Notes: generated by a model from the sequence alone, not told the origin. 64,000 nt of DNA from Nitrospira sp. UBA5698 (GCA_002420115.1 DIHK01000062.1:1-64000), one strand, 5' to 3'; shown: positions 1-8,717, counted from the first letter of the stretch. Numbers and translations are program-made.

Positions 1-44
1 ACGATAAAACGATAAAGAGCGCACGGGTCAACCGAAGGTTGGTA

Positions 45-120
45 TGGTGGCGGTGACCCGGATTGAACGGGTGACCCGCGGCTTATGAGTCCGCTGCTCT
101 ACCAACTGAGCTACACCGCC
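45..120 (-). tRNA. tRNA-Met (CAT), elongator type
   Basis: Read on the minus strand this folds as a complete cloverleaf starting GGCGGTGTAGCTCAG, with a 7-bp acceptor stem closing on CACCGCC and an encoded CCA at 45-47. The anticodon loop is CTCATAA, giving anticodon CAT. The GGCGGTG acceptor stem is typical of elongator tRNA-Met rather than initiator tRNA or the lysidine-modified Ile tRNA, although CAT alone cannot exclude the latter. No other tRNA was found next to it. Confidence 0.95.
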
Positions 121-264
121 ACGTCAGAGCCGAACAGAGCCCCTGATGATAGCCGAAGTCGGTTGTTGGTGTCCACCGCTGGGATGACAGAATGTTTCAT
201 TCCGTCTGGATGCTGTGATCTCAAACCTGATATGGTCCCGTGTTAAGAGGAGACAAGAGATAGT

Positions 265-1128
265 ATGTCGATTGGAAGTGCCCGTGCTGTGGTTATCACT
301 GGGGCGTCGACTGGTATCGGGGCGGCCTGTGCGTTCCATCTTGATCGATTAGGATTCACTGTTTATGCCGGGGTGCGGAAGCCGGAGGACGGAGCGAGAC
401 TGCAACAGTCTGGCTCCGATCGACTTATCCCGATCTTGCTTGATGTGACCGATCAGCCATCCATTCAGCACGCTCTCACGATTGTTGCAGAGCAATGTGG
501 GGCGAAGGGTTTGTATGGGCTTGTGAATAATGCCGGGATTGCAGTGCCGGCGCCGCTCGAAGCCATTCCGCTTCCTGATTTTCGGCGGCAACTTGACGTG
601 AATGTGATTGGACAGCTCGCCGTCACGCAAGCGTTTCTTCCGCTGATCCGTCAGGCCCGTGGTCGCATTGTCAACATGGGCTCGATCGCAGGCCGCTCCA
701 CGATTCCAATGATGGGAGCCTATTCTGCCTCGAAGTTCGCCCTGGAGGCGATGACGGATGCCTTGAGACTGGAGGTGCAACCATGGGGCATCCACGTGTC
801 GATTATCGAGCCTGGTGCGATCACAACCCCGATCTGGACAAAGTCTGCCGACGATGCCGCCGGGCGGGAAGCGAGTATGGAGGCGGAGCTGAAAAGACTC
901 TATGAACCGACGGTGGCGGCAGTCCGAAAGGTGGTGGACGAGGCGGCGACGCGAGCGATTCCGGCGGACGTTGTCGCGAAGACAGTTAAGGAGGCCCTGA
1001 CGGCTCCTGTACCCAAGACCCGCTACTTGGTCGGCACGGATGCAAAGATTCGTGCGTTCCTCGGGCAAATTCTTCCGGACCGGATCATGGACCGTCTCCT
1101 TACGACCGTCCTCAAGCTCCCTCACTAA
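265..1128 (+). CDS. SDR family oxidoreductase
   Basis: This is a classical short-chain dehydrogenase/reductase of 287 residues, slightly longer than the 250-residue norm. The N-terminal Rossmann motif TGASTGIG (residues 12-19) binds NAD(P). NNAG follows near residue 90. The catalytic Ser is in MGSIAG, and Tyr and Lys are in the YSASK motif near residue 155. The start is supported by GAGGAG about 12 nt upstream. The final third extends beyond the core fold, as in retinol or 17-beta-hydroxysteroid dehydrogenase-like members, but the substrate cannot be read from sequence. The gene is convergent with the next one, and the two stop codons overlap. Confidence 0.9.
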   Translation: MSIGSARAVVITGASTGIGAACAFHLDRLGFTVYAGVRKPEDGARLQQSGSDRLIPILLDVTDQPSIQHALTIVAEQCGAKGLYGLVNNAGIAVPAPLEAIPLPDFRRQLDVNVIGQLAVTQAFLPLIRQARGRIVNMGSIAGRSTIPMMGAYSASKFALEAMTDALRLEVQPWGIHVSIIEPGAITTPIWTKSADDAAGREASMEAELKRLYEPTVAAVRKVVDEAATRAIPADVVAKTVKEALTAPVPKTRYLVGTDAKIRAFLGQILPDRIMDRLLTTVLKLPH

Positions 1129-2042
1129 CTCCCTGAAGCTGGTTTCGCGAGTCCAATCCCAAGATCTTGCTTTGAGATGTCGAATGAAAAGCGGAGCTGG
1201 AGTGCGAGATATTTTTGCACAAGTCCCGCTCGATCCAGGGGTTGATCCTGTTCGTGATAGACCGCGAATTCCATGTTGCGCCAGCGTAGGGCGAGGCCGA
1301 TGATCCAATCCAATTCGGTCGGGCTGGCCTGGTTTCCCGCATCTCGATCCGTCAGCATATTCACGTCGCCATAGAGCACGAGCTTGTTCTTGTAGAGATC
1401 GAGGTCGGCATGGGCGACATACCGGAAGAGTGCTCGGCCGGTATTGTCGGGTCGCGCGAAATAATTCCTGTTATGAAAGAGCCAGCCGGCTCCGGCGTAG
1501 ACCGTCAGATTTTGATTGGGGAACATCCGTCTCCAGCCTGATACATCCTGAACCGCCTGAAATTTGGCGGTGACCAGACCATCGGCATATTCTTGTGTGA
1601 GACCTTTCCGATCGATCGGGACATCGCGTTCGTATTGGAGACGCCAATTGACGTGGCCGAGCACGCCGGTGAAGGCATAGGTCCCGTCCCATTCGCTCAG
1701 TTCGATCCAACCGTTCGTCCGGTCGGAGAAAAAATTCTGGTCCGTATAGAACGTCAGGTAGTGCTTGTAGAGATCGGTCTCCAGGTGGAGCATATGGCGC
1801 ATTCCCACCAAACCGGTATTGTCGGGCCTGGCGGTGAACGTACGATTCGAAGCGAAGGCACTGGTGAGAAGATATCCGGCAAAGAGCGATTCTTCGGCCT
1901 CTCGACCATTGGGATCATCCATGGAGGGGAGCGGACGTCCGTACTTTTCAAGGGCCAATGCCTGTGGGGGATTGAGCAAGAGGAGGCTAAGTCCGAGGCT
2001 CATGCCGAGGGTCGTCGCTGTACGGAAAATGAGCGAGGTCAT
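1125..2042 (-). CDS. Exported protein with a duplicated ~90-residue module
   Basis: The family is not recognised. An N-terminal signal peptide (hydrophobic run to about residue 30, ending QALA) indicates export. The mature protein contains two homologous halves, about residues 66-155 and 191-283. Each opens with NR(x)3ARPDNTG, continues through DLYK and Y-x-D-x-N, and ends with a D-x-P-x-DR-x-GL-x-Q-x-Y motif. Alternating aromatic and polar residues suggest beta structure, possibly an outer-membrane or periplasmic beta protein; that is inference. The ATG at 2042 is preferred over the in-frame GTG codons just upstream. No clear ribosome binding site is visible. Confidence 0.75.
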   Translation of the reverse strand: MTSLIFRTATTLGMSLGLSLLLLNPPQALALEKYGRPLPSMDDPNGREAEESLFAGYLLTSAFASNRTFTARPDNTGLVGMRHMLHLETDLYKHYLTFYTDQNFFSDRTNGWIELSEWDGTYAFTGVLGHVNWRLQYERDVPIDRKGLTQEYADGLVTAKFQAVQDVSGWRRMFPNQNLTVYAGAGWLFHNRNYFARPDNTGRALFRYVAHADLDLYKNKLVLYGDVNMLTDRDAGNQASPTELDWIIGLALRWRNMEFAVYHEQDQPLDRAGLVQKYLALQLRFSFDISKQDLGIGLAKPASGS

Positions 2043-2080
2043 GGGCACCACGATGATACGGGATCAGTCGAAATCTTTCG

Positions 2081-2467
2081 CTACTGACAGGAATCAAAAA
2101 TGTCTTCACAGTCGTTGGAGGCATCAAATGTCGGAGGGACGAAACGGTAGTGAACATTCACGACATGATCATCAGTCAGGATGACGGTGGCCCAACAGCC
2201 ATGGCGAATGGTTGCAAAGCTCCCTTTCCCAACCGGCCGAGATTCTTCCAGTATCGGGGCTTCACGGTAGTATCGCAGAAAGGTTCGTTCACCGTCCGAG
2301 GTTTCCTTGTGGGGTAGCCCAGCACAGGCAAGGATCGATGACTTGGATTTTCCCACCATACGCTGTTGATTGGGGTATTCGCCAACATGGGCAGGTGTGC
2401 TGCACTGTGTCAGTGATATCTGTACGATGCCCAGGAGCATCAATGCGAGAAGATTCTGCCGCATCAT
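2081..2467 (-). CDS. Putative small lipoprotein
   Basis: A protein of about 128 residues beginning MMRQNLLALMLLGIVQ and then LTQCS, which resembles a lipobox and predicts lipidation at that Cys. The body contains a segment running from VGKSKSSILACAGLP that is typical of small envelope lipoproteins with an SmpA/OmlA-like turn. It also has several further Cys residues near the C terminus that could form disulphides. The family is not recognised. Start choice is uncertain: ATG codons lie at 2476, 2467 and 2464, none with a strong ribosome binding site. Confidence 0.6.
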   Translation of the reverse strand: MMRQNLLALMLLGIVQISLTQCSTPAHVGEYPNQQRMVGKSKSSILACAGLPHKETSDGERTFLRYYREAPILEESRPVGKGSFATIRHGCWATVILTDDHVVNVHYRFVPPTFDASNDCEDIFDSCQ

Positions 2468-2564
2468 AGGAGCCATTATTGTTGGGGAATAATAATGGAA
2501 AAGCAACCACGTTGAAGGTGCATTCGAAACAACGCACGCACGGTGTGAAAAGTCACTGAGTCGA

Positions 2565-3005
2565 TCAACCGACCAGGTCTGGATTGAGGCGGGTCATCGG
2601 TTTGACTGAGATGGCCTTGATCTCGTTATAGACGACGGTGCGGCCAACTTGGCGGAGGCGATTGAAGACACCTTCCACGATCACTTGATCCCCCTCATGA
2701 ACCTCAAGCTGGCCAAGGCTCACGACCTTGAGGGTGCCGGCTTGATCTTGGAGGAGGAATCCGTAGGCGGGCTGTCCCTGGCGATTGGTTGCCAGCTGGA
2801 CATTCATGACCTTGCCGGTGACAACAACGTCTTGATGATCGTATTGCTCGGGGTGCGCCAATAGTTCTGCAATCTCAATGAGACCGTTTGCAAGAGCCGG
2901 CGTTGTGCCGGGTAAGCCAGGCGTAAACACCCAGAACATGAAGAGAAAAAGAAACGCTACCAGAGAGGTCACAAACGGTTGTCGAGTGGTGGCCGATGTT
3001 TTCAT
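2565..3005 (-). CDS. Exported OB-fold protein
   Basis: The 146-residue protein has an N-terminal membrane/signal segment (about residues 12-32, ending PALA). A compact OB-fold-like domain follows: VVVTGKVMNV, then GFLLQD, then LKVVSLGQLEV, EGDQVIVEGVF and VYNEIKA. The spacing matches the tRNA-anti-like OB fold found in periplasmic or membrane-anchored proteins. I infer a ligand-binding role outside the cytoplasm rather than nucleic-acid binding. The partner is unknown. Confidence 0.7.
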   Translation of the reverse strand: MKTSATTRQPFVTSLVAFLFLFMFWVFTPGLPGTTPALANGLIEIAELLAHPEQYDHQDVVVTGKVMNVQLATNRQGQPAYGFLLQDQAGTLKVVSLGQLEVHEGDQVIVEGVFNRLRQVGRTVVYNEIKAISVKPMTRLNPDLVG

Positions 3006-3054
3006 GGCTGGGGGTAATTATACCGAACCGCCGGTGATTGGCAAGATCGAAAGT

Positions 3055-4236
3055 TTACCATTTGTCGGATGACCGGCCACTGACGTCCTCTCCGATAAAG
3101 TTATGGAGAATATGCCGTTGGAAGTCGGTGATTTCCCCCTGACCGGACTCTGGTGACGGAGAAGGAAGGTCTCCGGCCTTGGGCGTGGGCATCGATCGTT
3201 TCAGTAACTCCTCATCCAACGCGGCTTTGCTGGTATCCAGATCCTTTTGAATTGAGACCAGCCGTTGGAGACCAAATAAGGTTCGGGTCGTTTCGGTATG
3301 GATCGCGTTGGAACTGGCGCCGTACACGAGCGAATTCCAGAACTTGGTCTCCGTCGCTTCCGAGATTCCCACCATCGCATAGAGCTCAAGTTTTTCAATC
3401 AATGCGGATTCAGTTCCTTCCAGCCCGTCGTACGTGGCAATTGATCGCTCAATCGGAGTCTGGGAGAGGGTACGGAGGGTGGCTTGCCATATTTCTGGTG
3501 ACGGAATGGGCGATCCGCTTCCCGCGGTGTCTGAACACCGGGCTTGGGTCGCCAGCAGATACTGGGAGAGGAATTTGACCTTGCGTGCAGCAAGGGTTCC
3601 GGCTGGAATACCCCAGATGTGGCCGATCTCGTGGTCTTGTAGTGTGGTCGAGTCGGAGGTCCGACGTTCACGTTCTGCCAAGACCAGGCGTTTTCTGAAT
3701 CGTTCAACAAAGCGAAGCTGCATCTGCATTTCGACGACCAAACGATGCTTCAGGTACTCCTCCGCACTGATTTCGTCCTTTTCCCACTGTTGTTCCAAGA
3801 TCCGTAACGTCGTGGACGGGACGGCAGAACGAGCCTGGGCGCTGAGCGCCGCGATCGTTTCCGATGAGACGCCTCGATCGGTGAGGAGCACAGCGGCACG
3901 GGTGGCGAATGCGGAGGCCGTCTTAATGAGATGGTCGAGGGCGACACACTGCAACCAGGTTCGCTCTCGTCGGAGTCTGGCTCGTCGGCGGTATTCGTTC
4001 CGGCGGTCGATCATGGCCATGATGGATTCTTGGGTCATAGTCGTGACGGGTTTCTTGCCGGAGACACAGCGAGGGTCCGGTCGATCCGCCACCATAAACA
4101 GGATTTCGTCCTGCGTGACATCGAGATATTGCAACAGCAGCAGTCGGAGGATAATCCGTCCCTGAATCGGCAGGTTGGCGATCGCCTCCTCAATGATATC
4201 AACCGTAAGGGGAGAAGATGCGAGTGTTGGTGTCAT
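3055..4236 (-). CDS. Hypothetical protein, 393 residues
   Basis: No family is recognised. The protein is soluble, rich in alpha helix and in charged residues. Residues 72-92 are very arginine-rich (RRNEYRRRARLRRER) and residues 180-200 repeat this character (RFRKRLVLAERERR). There is no signal peptide or membrane segment. The C terminus (about residues 345-375) is a Pro/Ser-rich linker. The N-terminal 50 residues, with IEEAIANLPIQGRIILRLLLLQYLDVTQDEI-type composition, look like a helical sigma-factor or ParB-like helix-turn-helix fragment, but I cannot assign it. It lies 87 nt from the next minus-strand gene upstream. Confidence 0.7.
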   Translation of the reverse strand: MTPTLASSPLTVDIIEEAIANLPIQGRIILRLLLLQYLDVTQDEILFMVADRPDPRCVSGKKPVTTMTQESIMAMIDRRNEYRRRARLRRERTWLQCVALDHLIKTASAFATRAAVLLTDRGVSSETIAALSAQARSAVPSTTLRILEQQWEKDEISAEEYLKHRLVVEMQMQLRFVERFRKRLVLAERERRTSDSTTLQDHEIGHIWGIPAGTLAARKVKFLSQYLLATQARCSDTAGSGSPIPSPEIWQATLRTLSQTPIERSIATYDGLEGTESALIEKLELYAMVGISEATETKFWNSLVYGASSNAIHTETTRTLFGLQRLVSIQKDLDTSKAALDEELLKRSMPTPKAGDLPSPSPESGQGEITDFQRHILHNFIGEDVSGRSSDKW

Positions 4237-4323
4237 GGTGTTCCGGTTAGCTGATACAGAAAAAGGTGATGACCGCTTGGTGCGGTGTCCTGTTGTGGTC
4301 CGTTGATCCGGCAGCGATGCCGA

Positions 4324-4545
4324 TTATGCCGTGCCGGCTTTCTGCTGGGAAGCTTGCTCCAGCTGACCCGCGACATATTCCCGAACATCCTGGATCGTTC
4401 CGCTGATGAACATCTCGCGTGGAATTTCCACTCGGACGAGCCGGGATGGATCGATCCCTTTGTCCTGGGCATACTGTTCATCGATATACAGACTGACCGA
4501 GCCATCAGGAAAACGCAGAGCATAGAGGGAAGTCGTGTCAGCCAT
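4324..4545 (-). CDS. Small hypothetical protein, 73 residues
   Basis: A short soluble protein with no Cys. Its order is a beta-rich N half (LYALRFPDGSVSLYIDE), a central RLVRVEIPREMF strand, and a C-terminal amphipathic helix (IQDVREYVAGQLEQ). It may be co-transcribed with the 393-residue gene downstream on the same strand. Codon use and composition fit a real gene, but no function is suggested by sequence. Confidence 0.65.
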   Translation of the reverse strand: MADTTSLYALRFPDGSVSLYIDEQYAQDKGIDPSRLVRVEIPREMFISGTIQDVREYVAGQLEQASQQKAGTA

Positions 4546-4687
4546 GGCGACTCACTTTCTTGAACGTGCTGCCTGTACTGGTACCATAGGGTTTGTCGAA
4601 CTGTCAAAATCACGGGCTGACGTCTCTTCACGCCGTGTGAGTGTGCCGCCTGAAGGGCACTTGCTGTACTCCGATGAGATCGGAGCC

Positions 4688-4725
4688 AAAAAACAAAGGG
4701 CCTTCGGTCGGATGACCGAAGGCCC
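4688..4725 (-). terminator. Rho-independent terminator of the ChdC-like gene
   Basis: A perfect 12-bp stem (GGGCCTTCGGTC paired with GACCGAAGGCCC) closes a 4-nt loop. On the minus strand it is followed by TTTGTTTTTT. It sits 25 nt after the stop codon of the gene at 4751-5476. Confidence 0.92.
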
Positions 4726-4750
4726 TCGTCCATACCGATATTTCTGGCAC

Positions 4751-5476
4751 TTAGCCGCCGAGCGTATCGAGCGTTTCTTTCAGACTTCTACGGACGCAGG
4801 TGAAGATCGGGGTATCCCGCAAGGTATAGCGTGATCCTTCCGTCTCCCGTAGGGCCATTACCAAGTCAAGGAAATCTTCCGGCTTGTCGCTTTCAAACGC
4901 GACGACCCATTCCTGATCATCTAACCCAAACGAGTAGGTGGTATTCAGCTTCACTGAGGGAAACCGATGACCCACTTCGATATGTTCGTCCATCATGCCT
5001 TGGCGAGCCGCTTTGGTCAGGAGGAACCATTCACGTGTTTTAAGAAAGGGATACACAAAGATGTATTTGCTCTTCCCTGGTACGACCGTGAGCCGCTTCC
5101 CTTCCTGTCCCGCATGTGAATGATTGTCGACATAGATGGATCGCTTGGTCATGGCCAAATACGAGTAGGGAGTCGAGAGATACTGCCCAAGGCCGGAGGC
5201 CAGCATCTTGGCGCTCATATCCTGAAACAGATCGAGATCGTAGCTGATGCGCCACAGCATAAAGTCACAATCCCCTCGGATTCCGACGGTGGAATAGGGG
5301 ACGACCAACACTTTGCCGTTAAAATCTTCGACCGCACGCAAGAACTCCTGTTTGCCCTGGGTGCGCACATCCTCTGGGAGCCGTCGCCATGCCGGGTCCA
5401 CTTTGTAGAACGCAAAATTGACGAACTGACGCCGAGGTGGTGTTGGCGTAGAAGGGGGGGTCTCCGGAGTCGACAT
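4751..5476 (-). CDS. Chlorite dismutase-family haem protein, coproheme decarboxylase (ChdC/HemQ)-like
   Basis: The 241-residue protein belongs to the dimeric alpha+beta barrel chlorite dismutase family. Aligned by eye to HemQ, the proximal haem His is H165 (MMDEH). Tyr142 and Lys146 in VYPFLK match the Tyr/Lys pair that ChdC uses for coproheme decarboxylation. The distal Arg needed for chlorite dismutation is replaced: by alignment through the GLDD motif (residues 184-187) the position is Leu177. I therefore infer haem synthesis, or an uncharacterised peroxidase-like role, not chlorite degradation. A Pro/Thr-rich N-terminal tail of 15 residues precedes the fold. The ribosome binding site is AAAGGAGC. 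Promoter and terminator flank it, so it appears monocistronic. Confidence 0.85.
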   Translation of the reverse strand: MSTPETPPSTPTPPRRQFVNFAFYKVDPAWRRLPEDVRTQGKQEFLRAVEDFNGKVLVVPYSTVGIRGDCDFMLWRISYDLDLFQDMSAKMLASGLGQYLSTPYSYLAMTKRSIYVDNHSHAGQEGKRLTVVPGKSKYIFVYPFLKTREWFLLTKAARQGMMDEHIEVGHRFPSVKLNTTYSFGLDDQEWVVAFESDKPEDFLDLVMALRETEGSRYTLRDTPIFTCVRRSLKETLDTLGG

Positions 5477-5527
5477 TACAAAGCTCCTTTAGTAAATTGA
5501 GAGGCAGTACTCTTTGTAGTTTTCTTT

Positions 5528-5557
5528 CGTTTAGCATTTCCCCTTCCGTGTTGTCAA
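5528..5557 (-). promoter_or_regulatory. Candidate sigma-70 promoter for the ChdC-like gene
   Basis: On the minus strand a perfect -35 hexamer TTGACA (5552-5557) is followed after 18 nt by TAAACG (5528-5533), with an extended -10 TG one base before it. The predicted 5' leader is about 45 nt. The -10 is a weak match, so this is a proposal from sequence only. Confidence 0.45.
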
Positions 5558-5584
5558 CCGGATGACCAGGCGAAGAGGCATCGA

Positions 5585-6217
5585 TTGACAAGGTCAAATC
5601 ATTCTGTGGCCCGCTGGCAGATGGGGGTTTTGGCGTCTGCGGTGCTTGGACAGACTGTCACAGGCCTGCTGAGCTTCGTCAGCCTTGCGGCTGCGATCGA
5701 GGTGAGTCCGACGCCGACCCACATTCAACTCGCATTGGATCGGGGAAAACAAGCCGCGGCGAAGCAACGCTCGCCCGAAACCTTGTATGCTCGCTTCGGG
5801 AATGCCGATCCCGCACAGCCTGAAGGCTTTCTCCTGACGAAGCTCGGAGGGTTGTCGGTGTTGGCCGCTCATATGGCGTTACGAGGACTTGATCCGAGCA
5901 CGGCCGATGTCGCCCACGTAATCGAGGCCTCCACCATGCTTGTCAGCGCGACGATCGTCGGAGAGCGTCCGGATTTTGCCGTGAACAGTTACATGGTTCT
6001 CGATCAAGAGGGGAGAACGATCAAACCGTTCACGGTGCGAGCCGACAGCCAAGCCGAGCGCCGGGCAACGTGGCCTGAGTCGCAGAAATTTCTCGCAAAA
6101 ATTGTAGCGACATTCCGCTACAATGATTTCGACCCAAACGCCAGGACGACGATCACGATCTTTCCGGCCGGTGGAGGAGAGGTCCGTGTCGTGGTCGATT
6201 TTGCTCACATTGAATAG
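5585..6217 (+). CDS. Exported hypothetical protein, 210 residues
   Basis: An N-terminal signal sequence (hydrophobic from about residue 12 to 36, with cleavage plausible after SLAAA) is followed by a globular domain with no recognised family. The reading frame opens with TTG at 5585, preceded by AGAGG. An in-frame ATG at 5621 inside the signal region is the alternative start. The mature protein is alpha/beta in character and lacks Cys. It is divergent from the ChdC-like gene and ends just before cinA, with which it may be co-transcribed. Confidence 0.7.
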   Translation: MTRSNHSVARWQMGVLASAVLGQTVTGLLSFVSLAAAIEVSPTPTHIQLALDRGKQAAAKQRSPETLYARFGNADPAQPEGFLLTKLGGLSVLAAHMALRGLDPSTADVAHVIEASTMLVSATIVGERPDFAVNSYMVLDQEGRTIKPFTVRADSQAERRATWPESQKFLAKIVATFRYNDFDPNARTTITIFPAGGGEVRVVVDFAHIE

Positions 6218-6260
6218 GGACTCCTCACGGCCTATGCCAGCGTTTGCTTCATCCGCTCGT

Positions 6261-7529
6261 ATGTGTATGGCAGAAACCATTGCCATTGGTTCGGAGTTGT
6301 TGGTCGGGGGGCGGGCCGATAGTAACTCATTATTCATCGCGGAGGCTCTTGCTGCGATCGGTGTGGAAGTCCGGTTTAAATCCATTGTTGGCGATGATGA
6401 AGGTGATATTGGGCATGCACTCACGATCGCCCGGCAACGGGCCGGCATTGTGATCATGACGGGAGGGCTTGGCCCTACGGTTGATGATTGCACTCGAGAG
6501 GCCGTTGCAGCGGTGACGGGCTCCCGTCTGGCTCGCCGCAAAGAAGCGCTTGAGGGCATGACGGCGCGATTGGCGCAGTGGGGAAGAGTGCCGAATCGGG
6601 GGCAGTTGCGACAAGCGCTGATTCCCGCCAACGCCATTGTCTTGCCCAATCCGGTCGGGTCTGCACCAGGATTTGCCCTTCCCTGGAAGGGGACGTACAT
6701 CGTGACACTGCCGGGTGTACCGAGTGAAATGCGGGCTATGATGCAGGAGACGGTCATCCCCTTGATCGTGGACCGACTGAAACAATCGAAGCACGCACGG
6801 CCTCACCCCATCAGCCGGGTGATCTTTCAGACCTGGGGATTGCCGGAGGCTGAAGTGGATACCAAATTGCAGGGAGTGGTTTCCAAGCGGGAACCGATCG
6901 CACTGGGGCTGCTGGCTTCGCCAAATGGGGTACTCGTGTCGTTGACGACGAGCGCCCGGCGTTCGGTCAAGGCTCACGTGCTCACCTCGAAAATCGAAGA
7001 GGTGCGTCGGCGCTTGGCGGAGTGGATCTATGCTGAAGGACAGGACACGATGGAAGAGGTCGTCGGGCGATTATTGGTTGAGCAGCACCGCACGATTGCG
7101 GTTGCCGAGTCCTGCACCGGCGGGTTGATCGGCCATCGGCTCACCATGGTGCCGGGATCCTCTGTCTATGTCGATCGGGGCGCGATTTGTTATAGCAACC
7201 AAGCCAAAACGGAGATGCTTGGGGTACCGGCGAACCTCATTGAGAAATACGGGGCCGTCAGCCGTGAAGTCGCGCAAGCCATGGCGACGGGGATGCGTGA
7301 ACGTGCCGGTACGTCAGTTGGCTTGAGTGTCACTGGCATTGCCGGACCCGGTGGAGCGACGGACACGAAGCCGGTCGGCTTGGTCTATGTGGGGCTGGAT
7401 GGAGGAGCGGGCGAGTCGCTCACAAAAGAATTCCGGTTCCATGGAGACAGGTCAGTCATCAAACAGCGGTCTTCACAGGCAGCGTTGGACTTGTTGCGCC
7501 GGTGGCTTCTTGAGAGGGGACAAATATGA
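6261..7529 (+). CDS. cinA: CinA family nicotinamide-nucleotide amidohydrolase / competence-damage protein
   Basis: A two-domain CinA of about 420 residues. The N-terminal MoCF_biosynth/COG1058 domain begins AETIAIGSELL and carries MTGGLGPTVDD. The C-terminal CinA_C domain has AESCTGGLIGHRLT and VTGIAGPGGATDTKP, the amidohydrolase signature that deamidates NMN in pyridine nucleotide salvage. The start is ambiguous: ATG codons occur at 6234, 6261 and 6267. Family alignment favours a start just before AETIAIG. It overlaps the next gene by 4 nt (ATGA). Confidence 0.92.
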   Translation: MCMAETIAIGSELLVGGRADSNSLFIAEALAAIGVEVRFKSIVGDDEGDIGHALTIARQRAGIVIMTGGLGPTVDDCTREAVAAVTGSRLARRKEALEGMTARLAQWGRVPNRGQLRQALIPANAIVLPNPVGSAPGFALPWKGTYIVTLPGVPSEMRAMMQETVIPLIVDRLKQSKHARPHPISRVIFQTWGLPEAEVDTKLQGVVSKREPIALGLLASPNGVLVSLTTSARRSVKAHVLTSKIEEVRRRLAEWIYAEGQDTMEEVVGRLLVEQHRTIAVAESCTGGLIGHRLTMVPGSSVYVDRGAICYSNQAKTEMLGVPANLIEKYGAVSREVAQAMATGMRERAGTSVGLSVTGIAGPGGATDTKPVGLVYVGLDGGAGESLTKEFRFHGDRSVIKQRSSQAALDLLRRWLLERGQI

Positions 7530-8125
7530 TTCGGGCATTTTTGGCTGTTGAGATCAGTGATGAGATCAGAACGGCGATTCTCCAGGTTCAGCATGACATC
7601 AAGGAACGGCTTGCGGCTTATCTCTCCAAGGAAATCCGCATCGCCTGGGGGCAACGGGATTCGTTTCACCTCACGATGCGGTTTCTCGGCGACATGGAAA
7701 AGCAGCGCATCGATCCGCTACGCGAAGCGATGGCGAAGATTAGGCAGTCTCATCCGACCATTCAGATTCCTCTCGAGCGGATCCAGGCGTTTCCGAATGT
7801 CCTGAAACCTCGGGTGCTGTGGGTGGGACCATCCGAGTCCTGGCTTCAGAGCGAACCAGCCAAGCGGTTAGTGGAGTTCCATCAAGCGATAGAAGCCTGC
7901 TGCCACTCCTTAGGGTTTGCGTCGGATGAGAAACCCTTCAGTCCGCACCTGACTCTGGCGAGGATTAAGACTGGAGAACGATTGGTCGGGCCCCTGTTGG
8001 CTCAAAGTGGCGTGTATGAGCGTAGCGTCTCGCTAGGAACGATGGCAGTCGGGCCGGTTGTGCTAATAAAAAGCCAGCTGCGTCCGACGGGACCTGTCTA
8101 TACGAAGCTGTGGGAAGTAGCATGA
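7526..8125 (+). CDS. thpR: RNA 2',3'-cyclic phosphodiesterase (2H family)
   Basis: This 199-residue 2H phosphoesterase has both HxT catalytic motifs: FHLTMRF near residue 50 and PHLTLARI near residue 139. The N terminus MIRAFLAVEIS is typical of the LigT/ThpR family, which hydrolyses 2',3'-cyclic phosphates to 2'-phosphates. The start codon overlaps the cinA stop (ATGA), so the two are probably translationally coupled. The pairing cinA-thpR is common in bacteria. Confidence 0.92.
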   Translation: MIRAFLAVEISDEIRTAILQVQHDIKERLAAYLSKEIRIAWGQRDSFHLTMRFLGDMEKQRIDPLREAMAKIRQSHPTIQIPLERIQAFPNVLKPRVLWVGPSESWLQSEPAKRLVEFHQAIEACCHSLGFASDEKPFSPHLTLARIKTGERLVGPLLAQSGVYERSVSLGTMAVGPVVLIKSQLRPTGPVYTKLWEVA

Positions 8126-8171
8126 GGGAGCTGAGCTTTCTGCTTGTCTGATTGGAAGCCACAGGTGCACG

Positions 8172-8717
8172 TTATGGCTCAAGGAGTGGAACCAGCGCCT
8201 GGTGACCTTGCCCCTGAGCCAAGTCCACGGGGCGTTCTCCCGAGGTCATTCTGGCCTGCTTATCCGCACCATATTGAAGAAGGAGGCTGACAATTTCCTG
8301 ATCGCCTCGATAGGCTGCGACGTGCAACAGTGTTGTGCCACCGATCTGTACTTGTTCATTCACCTGCGCACCTTTCTCTAAGAGCAACGCCACCATCTCT
8401 CGCTGTCCCTCTTGGACCGCAATGGAAAGCGGCGTGATGCCGTCCTGGCTTCTGGGATTCGCCGCTGCACCCCGTTCGAGCAGCAGCGCCACCACGGGTC
8501 TCCGTCCATACTTGGCGGCGAGGTGGAGCGGGGTGATCCCGCGCGCATCGGCTGATTCCGTATTGATGCCTTGTCCAAGAAAGGTCTCCACTCGCAGCAG
8601 ATTCCCATCCGCCGCGGCTCGGCGGAGTTGCTCTTCCGGTGATGTGGTGCAGCCACTGACCAACAGCAGTGCAAGAGACCAGAGGACTCGTTTCCAATTC
8701 AGTGTATCCGACGTCAT
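8172..8717 (-). CDS. Ankyrin-repeat lipoprotein
   Basis: The 181-residue protein begins with a short charged segment, then a hydrophobic core ending LVSGC, a good lipobox, so it is predicted to be lipid-anchored. About five ankyrin repeats follow, with the G-x-TPLHLAA and VVALLLERGA consensus. It neighbours a second secreted ankyrin protein on the same strand. The first residues after the lipid anchor are TTSPEEQ; position +2 is Thr, not Asp, which would favour outer-membrane sorting by the E. coli rule. Confidence 0.85.
   Translation of the reverse strand: MTSDTLNWKRVLWSLALLLVSGCTTSPEEQLRRAAADGNLLRVETFLGQGINTESADARGITPLHLAAKYGRRPVVALLLERGAAANPRSQDGITPLSIAVQEGQREMVALLLEKGAQVNEQVQIGGTTLLHVAAYRGDQEIVSLLLQYGADKQARMTSGERPVDLAQGQGHQALVPLLEP

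Noticed and set aside
349..1308. 319-codon minus-strand frame opposite the SDR gene
   Set aside because: Arg-rich low-complexity translation with no domain. The plus-strand SDR motifs explain the region.
4751..5476. Call as a true chlorite dismutase
   Set aside because: The distal Arg position is Leu, and ChdC-type Tyr/Lys residues are present instead.
5879..6757. 292-codon minus-strand frame across cinA
   Set aside because: Antisense to conserved CinA; no recognisable protein.
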